A stretch of DNA of 64,000 bases from G965276675 sp965276675 (GTDB lineage: Bacteria > Acidobacteriota > Terriglobia > Terriglobales > Acidobacteriaceae), in the NCBI GenBank assembly GCA_965276675.1, contig OZ255624.1:2356001-2420000 (forward strand), given 5' to 3'. A program made the position numbers and the translations under genes. The notes below the pieces were generated by a model. The model did no database searches. It was not told the DNA's origin and was given only the letters and a program-made list of their open reading frames with translations. Positions 58,174 to 64,000 of the stretch are shown piece by piece (within the stretch, counting starts at the first letter, position 1; each line of letters opens with the position of its first letter).

Positions 58174-58352
58174 CGCGCTACTTTGCGGGAAACTCGAGGC
58201 GCACATCTGCGGCTGCCCGGATGCCGGTGGTGCGCTACGGCGACGAGATGCATCCGCATGCGCAAGGAGGTGCCGGAGATTGGCTGGGGAGTGTTCACCA
58301 TCCTGAAGACGCACGATCCGGAGGTGCCTTCAGGTAGAACAACAGCAGCAGG

Positions 58353-59861
58353 CTATGCGTAGTCGAAGACGGTCATGAACCCGTAGTCCATATGCAGTTG
58401 CTGATGACAGTGGAAGAGCGTCCGCCCGGGATTGTCGGCTATGAAATCTACATCCGCCTCCTGGTATCCGCCCAGCATGAGGACATCCTTCATCACGCCT
58501 GAGGTCGACTGCCCCGCGATGCGTGTCAGCTCGAAGCTGTGCCGGTGCAGGTGAATAGGATGAATGTCGTCACTAGCGTTTCGCATACGTAGCCGGTAGC
58601 GCCTCCCCTGCTTCAGGTGATGCGAAGGCGGGGCCATCATTTGATCGAACGGATACGCGACTCCGTTGATGCTCCAGACATTGAAGCCGTCGTGCGCTGC
58701 ATTGTCCTTCGCGAAGATCATGTCGATCACTTCGTCGGGCTCCCGTGATGGGCCCCCTGCGTTGCCGAAATGTGCATAGTTCCAATGAAACGGCTTGGGC
58801 GCAATCCACTGTGGCTTACCAGTGTGCCCCGCATACTCGATCACGATGCCCATGCCATGATGGCGGTCGTCGTCCCCCGTGTCTCCCATGATCCACACAC
58901 CGGGGTGATTCATTTCGACGATCGCTGAGACCCGCTCGGCGGTCCCCAGCCAGAGTCCGGGTACGCGCACTGGCCTGGAGAGCGGATTGCCGTCCATCGC
59001 GACCACTGAAAACGAGTGCCCAGGGAGCGCGAGGCTGCGAATCTCCCCGGCGCTTCCATTGAGAACATGGAAGAGCACGCGCTCACCCTGCTTCACCCGT
59101 ATAGGTTCACCGTGGCCTAGCATGCGGCCGTTGATGGTGAAAGAACCGTACCCGATCTCATAGCCATGAGGCATGCCCTTTGCGAGCGAGGCGTTCATCG
59201 CGCGCTCACCCTTGTCTTTCAGGCTCTTCACCGTGGTTGCTGGTGACAAGAAGTCCATCGCCATGTCCCCGCCCCGGCTGAAGGTGGGTTCGAATTCCTT
59301 CAGGGTGAGAAAGACTTCGCGGTCATAGCTGCCCGGACTGTTCCGCGGTTCGATGTACACGGGGCCGACGAGCCCGCTATATTGCCCAGCGCTCAGATCG
59401 CTCCCGGCACGCACATGCGTGTGGTAGAAGCGGTAGCCCGAAGGCTTTGGAACAAACGAGATGCGACGGCTTCCATGAGGAGGGATGAAAGGCGTCCCTT
59501 CTTCCGCGGCGCCATCCACATCTGGAGAGACGCATTGCCCATGCCAGTGCAACTGCTCAGGCGTGTCCGTCTCATTGCGAACATTCACCGTGACCCGCTG
59601 GCCTTCCTTGAATCGGAGCAACGGTCCAGGAAATTGCCCGTTATAGGTGGTGACGGAGACGATGCGCTTTGGAGCGAGTTCGATTGGCTTGGTGGTTATC
59701 GTGAGTGTGTAGTCGGCGGGGCCCTCAGCCTGTGAAGCAGCTCCGCGCTCCCGGTCTGTCGGCGACTGGCTGAAGATGTTTGGGGGCGAAAGCAAAGCAG
59801 TACCGGCGGCAGCTCCAGTAGCTTTCAAGAAGTTTCGACGCGAGAGATGGGATTGTGACAT
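58353..59861 (-). CDS. Tat-exported multicopper oxidase
   Basis: A 502-residue periplasmic oxidase. The N-terminus SQSHLSRRNFLKATGAAAGT is a twin-arginine signal (R-R-N-F-L-K). Copper ligands are all visible: LHWHGQCVSP and YRFYHTHV for the type 3/2 sites in domain 1, HPIHLHRHSFEL and TLFHCHQQLHMDYGFMTV in the last domain, covering the type 1 ligands His, Cys, His and the downstream Met/Phe axial position. It would oxidise phenols, metals or another donor with four-electron reduction of oxygen. It is most like CopA/laccase-type enzymes. It converges on dnaE and is followed upstream by xseB on the same strand. Confidence 0.9.
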   Translation of the reverse strand: MSQSHLSRRNFLKATGAAAGTALLSPPNIFSQSPTDRERGAASQAEGPADYTLTITTKPIELAPKRIVSVTTYNGQFPGPLLRFKEGQRVTVNVRNETDTPEQLHWHGQCVSPDVDGAAEEGTPFIPPHGSRRISFVPKPSGYRFYHTHVRAGSDLSAGQYSGLVGPVYIEPRNSPGSYDREVFLTLKEFEPTFSRGGDMAMDFLSPATTVKSLKDKGERAMNASLAKGMPHGYEIGYGSFTINGRMLGHGEPIRVKQGERVLFHVLNGSAGEIRSLALPGHSFSVVAMDGNPLSRPVRVPGLWLGTAERVSAIVEMNHPGVWIMGDTGDDDRHHGMGIVIEYAGHTGKPQWIAPKPFHWNYAHFGNAGGPSREPDEVIDMIFAKDNAAHDGFNVWSINGVAYPFDQMMAPPSHHLKQGRRYRLRMRNASDDIHPIHLHRHSFELTRIAGQSTSGVMKDVLMLGGYQEADVDFIADNPGRTLFHCHQQLHMDYGFMTVFDYA

Positions 59862-59917
59862 GCTTCTCCCGGCTGCGTGGGGCCGACAGCAAGTAGGATG
59901 CGCGGCGGATGCAGCAA

Positions 59918-60139
59918 TTATTTCTGGGGAGGGAAGGTTTCGGCTTTCATCGAGCCGTCGCGCTGCTTGAGCAGGATCTGGACTTTGCCTTCGGCGGTGT
60001 CTAGCTCTTGTTTGCAGAGGCCGGAGAGGCGCACGCCGTCTTCGAAGAGGCGGATGGAGTCTTCGAGTGGCAGGTCGCCGCGTTCGAGCTGGGCGACGAT
60101 GGTCTCCAACTGCTTGAGCGACTCTTCAAAGCTTGCCAA
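59918..60139 (-). CDS. xseB: Exodeoxyribonuclease VII small subunit
   Basis: A 73-residue protein with the XseB pattern SFEESLKQLETIVAQLERGD, LPLEDSIRLFEDGVRLSGLC and a coiled C-terminal part (LDTAEGKVQILLK). It binds XseA, the large subunit, to degrade single-stranded DNA. XseA is not in the window. Its start overlaps the 3' end of the upstream methyltransferase-reductase gene by 14 bases, so the two are translationally linked. The Tat-oxidase gene is next downstream on the same strand, 57 bases on. Confidence 0.92.
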   Translation of the reverse strand: MASFEESLKQLETIVAQLERGDLPLEDSIRLFEDGVRLSGLCKQELDTAEGKVQILLKQRDGSMKAETFPPQK

Positions 60140-62066
60140 CGCGTGCGCTCTCCTTCTGTTTCGGTTTCGTGGGGAGAGCGGGCGTGGACGTCTCCGCGGT
60201 GGACGCAGTGGGCTGCGGCAAGACGGAGTTGAGGATCTCTACCGCGAGCCCGTAGCGGCCAAAGGGCGCGCTGACCTGCACGCCTTGCACCATGGGGCGT
60301 GCCTCGGTGAGCATCTCCTGGGCGATGCGAATGCCCTCGGCGCGGGCCAGCTCCGGTGTGTCGGCCTTGGCCATGCGCCCCATGATCTCGTCGGGCATGG
60401 AGACGCGGAGGTCGTTCTTCATGAATTCGGCGTTGCGCAGGCTGGTGAGCGGCCAGATGCCAGCGACGACCGGGATGCGGAAGCCCTCGATGCGCTTGAG
60501 GAAGGCTTCGAGCAAGCGCAAGTCGAAGACCGGCTGGGTGATGGCGTACTCGGCGCCGGCCTCCACCTTGTAGGCGAAGCGGCGGATCTCGTTGTCGATG
60601 TCTGGTACGCCGGGGTTGGCGGCTACGCCGATGGTGAAGCCGGTAGAGCCACCAATGGGGTTGCCGCCGATGTCCAGGCCGTGGTTGAGGCGGTTGACGA
60701 TATTGACCAGGCCGATGGCGTCGACGTCGAAGACTGCGGTGGCGTCGGGGTAGTTGCCGAGCTTGGGTGGATCGCCGGTGAGGCAGAGGATGTTCTTGAG
60801 ACCGATGGAGGAGGCCCCGAGCAGGTCGGACTGGATGCTGAGGACGTTGCGGTCGCGGCAGGTGTAGTGGAGTACGGTTTCGACGCCGGTGTGCTGCTGG
60901 ATCTGGATGCAGAGGCTCTGGGCGCTCATGCGGGCGGAGGCGCGCGGGGAATCCGGCACGTTGATGGCGTGGATGCCGGTGGCAGCGAGGGTGCGCGCGC
61001 CCTCGATCTCCTTGGTGCAGTCGATGCCCTTGGGCGGAACGATCTCGACCATGGTAATGAAGGCGTCGGCCGCTATGAGCGCGCCAATGCCGGAGCGCTG
61101 GGCGATAGCCGCTGGCGGGGTTTCGGTGAGGATGGGAGCGCGGGAGCCGGCGGGCACGCTGGTCGCCTGCGCATCCATGGCGCGGATAGCGGACTTCATG
61201 GCACGAATGTGGTTGGGCGTGGTGCCGCAGCAGCCGCCGATGAACTGCACGCCCGCCTTGACGAACTTGCGTGCAAAGCTGGCCATGTACTCCGGCGAGC
61301 AGAGATAGATGTTGCGGCCGTCGACGGCGCGGGGCATGCCAGCATTGGGCATGGCGAGCAGGGGCAGGTCGGTGGCGGTGCGCATGCGCTCTATCGCGGT
61401 GAGCACGGTGGCAGGACCGAGCGAGCAGTTGCAGCCCACCGCATCGGCGCCAGCGGTGGTGAGGCGGGCGGCGGCGACCTCGACCGGCGCACCATCCAGG
61501 CAGTTCGCGTCTTCATCCACGGTGACCATGGCGAGGATGGGGAGCTCGGGCGCGACCTCGCGGGCGGCGAGGATGGCCTGCTCCGCCTCGTTCAGCGCAG
61601 GGAGGGTTTCGATCATCAGGAGGTCGACACCGCCCGCGACCAGCCCACGGATCTGCGCGGCAAAGGCTTCGCGGGCCTCTTCGAGGGCGGTCTTGCCCAG
61701 GGGTTCGAGCAGTATCCCGAGGGGACCGACGGAGCCGGCGACAAAAGCAGCGCCTGCTTGCTTGTCTGCCAGCTGGGCGACGGCTTGGCGGGCGAGGCGC
61801 GCTCCGGCTTCGTTGATCTCGGTGACTTTGTCTTCCAGTCCATAGCGGCGGAGGCGAAAGGCGTTCGCGCCGAAGGTGTTGGTCTCGATGATCTCGGCGC
61901 CGGCTTGGAGGTACTCCTCGTGGACGGAGCGCACCAGCTCGGGCTGCGAGAGGTTCAGCTCGTCAAAGCAGCGATTGATGAAGATGCCCCGGGCATAGAG
62001 CGTAGTGCCCATAGCGCCGTCGCAAAGAACGGTACGGTTGGCAAAGAGACTCCCGAGTCGTGCCAT
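60126..62066 (-). CDS. Homocysteine S-methyltransferase fused to methylenetetrahydrofolate reductase
   Basis: A 646-residue bifunctional protein. Residues about 1-310 are a homocysteine/betaine-type methyltransferase: FANRTVLCDGAMGTTLYARG, the zinc-binding cysteine in GCNCSLGPATV and the pair in GGCCGTTPNH. Residues about 345-620 are the MetF flavoprotein (MVEIVPPKGIDCTKEIEGAR, LCLTGDPPKLGNYPDA and YAITQPVFDLRLLEAF), which reduces methylene-THF to methyl-THF. Together they make methionine from homocysteine without a separate B12 enzyme. The fusion type is known in Firmicutes and some Acidobacteria. It precedes xseB. Confidence 0.93.
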   Translation of the reverse strand: MARLGSLFANRTVLCDGAMGTTLYARGIFINRCFDELNLSQPELVRSVHEEYLQAGAEIIETNTFGANAFRLRRYGLEDKVTEINEAGARLARQAVAQLADKQAGAAFVAGSVGPLGILLEPLGKTALEEAREAFAAQIRGLVAGGVDLLMIETLPALNEAEQAILAAREVAPELPILAMVTVDEDANCLDGAPVEVAAARLTTAGADAVGCNCSLGPATVLTAIERMRTATDLPLLAMPNAGMPRAVDGRNIYLCSPEYMASFARKFVKAGVQFIGGCCGTTPNHIRAMKSAIRAMDAQATSVPAGSRAPILTETPPAAIAQRSGIGALIAADAFITMVEIVPPKGIDCTKEIEGARTLAATGIHAINVPDSPRASARMSAQSLCIQIQQHTGVETVLHYTCRDRNVLSIQSDLLGASSIGLKNILCLTGDPPKLGNYPDATAVFDVDAIGLVNIVNRLNHGLDIGGNPIGGSTGFTIGVAANPGVPDIDNEIRRFAYKVEAGAEYAITQPVFDLRLLEAFLKRIEGFRIPVVAGIWPLTSLRNAEFMKNDLRVSMPDEIMGRMAKADTPELARAEGIRIAQEMLTEARPMVQGVQVSAPFGRYGLAVEILNSVLPQPTASTAETSTPALPTKPKQKESARVGKL

Positions 62067-62262
62067 CTCAACATGCTAGACCATTTAAGGGCAAATGTAG
62101 ACTCAGAGAACAGAAGTGAACACAGTCGTTCTTCGCGGAACGGCCACACGGAGCGGGCCTTCGCGCCAGCCACAGTAACCTTGACAATGGTTAGACACAG
62201 GCCAGGTGGGAACGCCAAACGCTTTGGTATACTTAGCCTTTCCCGCGCAAGAGATCTGTGCA

Positions 62263-63702
62263 GTGAAGGTCGAGGTCCATAGAGTTTTGAAGAAGAGAAG
62301 TCTCCCGTCATTTGCTGTCACTCTGCTTCTGGCAGCAACTCTCCTGTCGCTCCTTACAAGCTGTGGGCAGAACACCTACTTCGCCGGACGTCCTCTGCCG
62401 CCGAGCGGATTAGTGAACCGCGTCCTGGTAGCCGTGCAAAATCCCGGCCCACCGAGCTCGACGTTGAGCTTCGTCGACGCGAATTACGACATTAACCATC
62501 CTTATAAGAATGCCAATAGCCGATTCAGCATTGGCGGCTACAACGGGAGCAGCCCGGCGACGATCCAGAACCTGCCGGAGGAGCTGACCGGGTTTATATA
62601 CGGCGAGGGGGATGGAAGCTTTACTCCGGTGAACTATGCGGCGGAGACCTCCGGGACCGCGCTGTATCCGGCGAGGACACCGATTGCGACGAGTATCTTT
62701 GTCTCGCGGAGCCGGCAGTATGTGCTTTCGGCGAACCCGTCGGCGCATTCCATGACGATCTACGACAATGGAGCGGTCTTCGCTCTGAACGTGCCAGGGG
62801 TCTACCGTGTGGCTTTGAATCCGAGCGCGACCCTGGCGCTGGGATTTGTGCAGAACAGTAACGATGTGTACAGCATCTTCCGGCTGACTACACCACAACA
62901 GTTACAGTTCTCCACGCCAGCGGCCTGGCAGGCCAAGGGCTATCAGGATTGCGAGCCGCAGAATCTGCCAATCTATTGCGCGACCAAAGTCGCGGACCCT
63001 GGCGGTGTCTTTGATCGACCGGCAAAAGCGCTCTTTTCCGCGGATGGTCAGTCCATTTTTGTGTTGAATTGTGGCCTGGAGTGTGGCGGCACACAGGCGG
63101 GCATCGTGACCATTCCGGTGACAACCAGTGCGCTGAATGGAAATGAGAGTGGTCCGGCTGGGAGTTTGCTTGTGCCTGGCAAACTGCTGCCCATTCCGGG
63201 GGGAGCGACGGATGCGATCCAGAACAGCAATACACTGTACGTCGCCGGACAAAGCCGGCTGCCAGACGATCTCTTCAGCGGCAATCTGACGGTGGTGGAC
63301 CTGCCCAGCTACACGGTGACGAGGACCTATGGCATCAGTGACGGCACGCATACCAAGATGGTCTTCGCGGACGACAATACGTTGTGGATCGGATCGCAGG
63401 GCTGCCAGGCAGGGGAACGCTTCGCGCTGAGCCAAACCGGGCAAAATGTTCCCTTTGGCTGCCTGACCATGTTCAATACGGCGAAGAACAGCGTCCTTGT
63501 GGATGCTTATAAGGGCGACTTAACGGGCGAGACCTCTGTGCAATTGCTGCACAAAGTGTATGTGGCCGAGGGTGGGCAGGTGCACATCTACAATACCGTA
63601 GATGGCTCGGAGCGGGATAACTCCAACGTGACGGTTACCGGGACGGCGTATGACGTCGCGTATATGGATGCGCAGACGGATGGCGATAATACCACTTACT
63701 AG
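62263..63702 (+). CDS. Lipoprotein with propeller-like repeats, function unknown
   Basis: A protein of about 479 residues. A hydrophobic signal ends in the lipobox LLSLLTSCGQNTYF, so the mature protein is probably anchored at the Cys. The body has repeated strands of beta-propeller type: FALNVPGVYRVALNPSATLA, SIFVLNCGLECGGTQAGIVT, TVVDLPSYTVTRTYG and NTLWIGSQGCQAG. Several cysteine pairs could form disulfides. It resembles YVTN-type lipoproteins seen widely in Acidobacteria. The start is uncertain: the GTG at 62263 or a TTG at 62286 are both possible, and an upstream ATG at 62206 would give a poor signal peptide. It is divergent from the methionine gene. Confidence 0.7.
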   Translation: MKVEVHRVLKKRSLPSFAVTLLLAATLLSLLTSCGQNTYFAGRPLPPSGLVNRVLVAVQNPGPPSSTLSFVDANYDINHPYKNANSRFSIGGYNGSSPATIQNLPEELTGFIYGEGDGSFTPVNYAAETSGTALYPARTPIATSIFVSRSRQYVLSANPSAHSMTIYDNGAVFALNVPGVYRVALNPSATLALGFVQNSNDVYSIFRLTTPQQLQFSTPAAWQAKGYQDCEPQNLPIYCATKVADPGGVFDRPAKALFSADGQSIFVLNCGLECGGTQAGIVTIPVTTSALNGNESGPAGSLLVPGKLLPIPGGATDAIQNSNTLYVAGQSRLPDDLFSGNLTVVDLPSYTVTRTYGISDGTHTKMVFADDNTLWIGSQGCQAGERFALSQTGQNVPFGCLTMFNTAKNSVLVDAYKGDLTGETSVQLLHKVYVAEGGQVHIYNTVDGSERDNSNVTVTGTAYDVAYMDAQTDGDNTTY

Positions 63703-63726
63703 CGAGTTAGCAAGTCAGCAAAACAA

Positions 63727-64000
63727 TTGAGTAAGTTAGCGATCTCTCAGGGCGCGCACAATCTGGTGGATGTGCTGGCCATTGCGGCACATCGCGACGA
63801 CGTCGAGCAGACTTGTGGCGGCACCCTGCTCAAGATGAACGCGCTCGGCTTGCATACTGGCATCCTCGATCTGACGGAAGGTGAGGCGGGGACGCGCGGG
63901 TCGGCCGAGGAACGCGGCCGCGAGGCTGCGGAGGCTGCGCGCATTCTCCGGGTGCAGTGGCGCGAGGCGCTCGATCTGCCGGATGGACAGGTGGAGAACA
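63727..64000 (+). CDS. bshB1: Bacillithiol biosynthesis deacetylase BshB1, 5' part
   Basis: The first 91 codons of a gene cut by the window edge. After a short lead the frame reads VDVLAIAAHRDDVEQTCGGT and LDLTEGEAGTRGSAEERGRE. The A-A-H-R-D-D-V-E motif carries the zinc ligands of the LmbE-like/PIG-L deacetylase fold, and the whole pattern matches BshB1. It removes acetate from GlcNAc-malate in bacillithiol synthesis, which implies that this organism uses bacillithiol. The start is uncertain: a TTG at 63727 or a GTG at 63766 just before V-D-V-L. Confidence 0.88.
   Translation, partial: MSKLAISQGAHNLVDVLAIAAHRDDVEQTCGGTLLKMNALGLHTGILDLTEGEAGTRGSAEERGREAAEAARILRVQWREALDLPDGQVEN

Noticed and set aside
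58174..58352. Possible short coding remnants between dnaE and the multicopper oxidase (for example from an ATG near 58221).
   Set aside because: Frames of under 50 codons with no ribosome binding site and no recognisable family; may be a decayed gene but cannot be supported.
59877..62282. An 801-codon open frame on the plus strand.
   Set aside because: It lies wholly opposite the methyltransferase-MetF and xseB genes, whose motifs are unambiguous. Its product is a Gly/Asp/Ala/Val-rich mixture with no domain, an effect of GC-rich codon usage on the complementary strand.
1..64000. Search for CRISPR arrays, rRNA genes, complete tRNA genes, transposases, phage genes and riboswitches.
   Set aside because: No regularly spaced repeats, no rRNA-like or cloverleaf sequence, no transposase or integrase motif and no riboswitch core was recognised. 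Structured RNAs with low sequence identity could be missed without covariance search.

Overview
The window looks like a chromosomal segment of an acidobacterium, most likely class Terriglobia, family Acidobacteriaceae (Edaphobacter/Granulicella/Terriglobus type). This is inferred from gene content: Oar-like TonB-dependent receptors with an N-terminal carboxypeptidase-regulatory domain, a very long S53-type exported protein with Ig-like repeats, a BshB1-type bacillithiol deacetylase, a fused homocysteine methyltransferase/MetF, and short hairpin repeats between genes. No rRNA gene, complete tRNA gene, CRISPR array or intact transposase was seen.

Layout. 1-965: end of a flagellar operon (fliA 3' end, then flgM behind a near-consensus sigma-28 promoter, then a small unknown gene). 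1.1-6.2 kb: an accessory patch with an ABM monooxygenase, a LysR regulator, a DHA2 drug exporter and three broken genes (YCII-like, VOC, O-methyltransferase). 6.2-9.4 kb: rpsO-pnp with a perfect hairpin after pnp. 9.5-12.6 kb: VOC protein, EamA transporter, an unknown protein, DinB-like protein and a membrane protein. 12.7-17.0 kb: a giant S53 homologue lacking all four catalytic residues. 17.0-20.9 kb: an orphan sigma-28 promoter, a YeiH-type transporter with a ruined LysR neighbour, an exported protein, a ruined MOSC gene and a DoxX-like protein. 21.1-25.8 kb: cell-wall genes (murA, murQ, a serine hydrolase) and an alpha/beta hydrolase. 26.0-28.2 kb: an exported glycine-zipper protein, lepB and a YdcF-like gene. 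28.3-33.9 kb: carA and carB, separated by an exported protein and a RelE/RelB-type toxin-antitoxin pair with its own palindromic operator. 34.0-38.9 kb: a disordered protein, a HOGA1-like aldolase and korAB. 38.9-52.0 kb: two TonB receptors, a degenerate alkaline phosphatase, a YVTN propeller, a PepSY membrane protein, a two-component system and a TPR protein. 52.5-64 kb: a poly(A)-polymerase/CCA-family enzyme with a histone-H1-like tail, dnaE, a Tat-exported multicopper oxidase, xseB, the methionine/folate fusion, a propeller lipoprotein and the start of bshB1.

The best candidate for an undescribed system is the co-directional block at 41.8-50.4 kb. A PhoA-fold protein without its nucleophile serine and several metal ligands overlaps a TonB receptor by 4 bases. 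A propeller, a PepSY ferric-reductase-like protein and a metal-type OmpR/CusS pair follow. I infer an outer-membrane uptake system, possibly for a metal chelate, in which the dead phosphatase serves as a binding protein. Substrate and co-transcription are not shown by the sequence.

Other themes: enzyme folds that have lost their active sites (S53 protein, alkaline phosphatase), two RNA 3'-end enzymes with long low-complexity basic tails (PNPase, PcnB-like), two families of short inverted-repeat elements with two copies each, and several frameshifted or internally deleted genes between 1.6 and 20.2 kb. Some single-base frameshifts could be sequencing errors.
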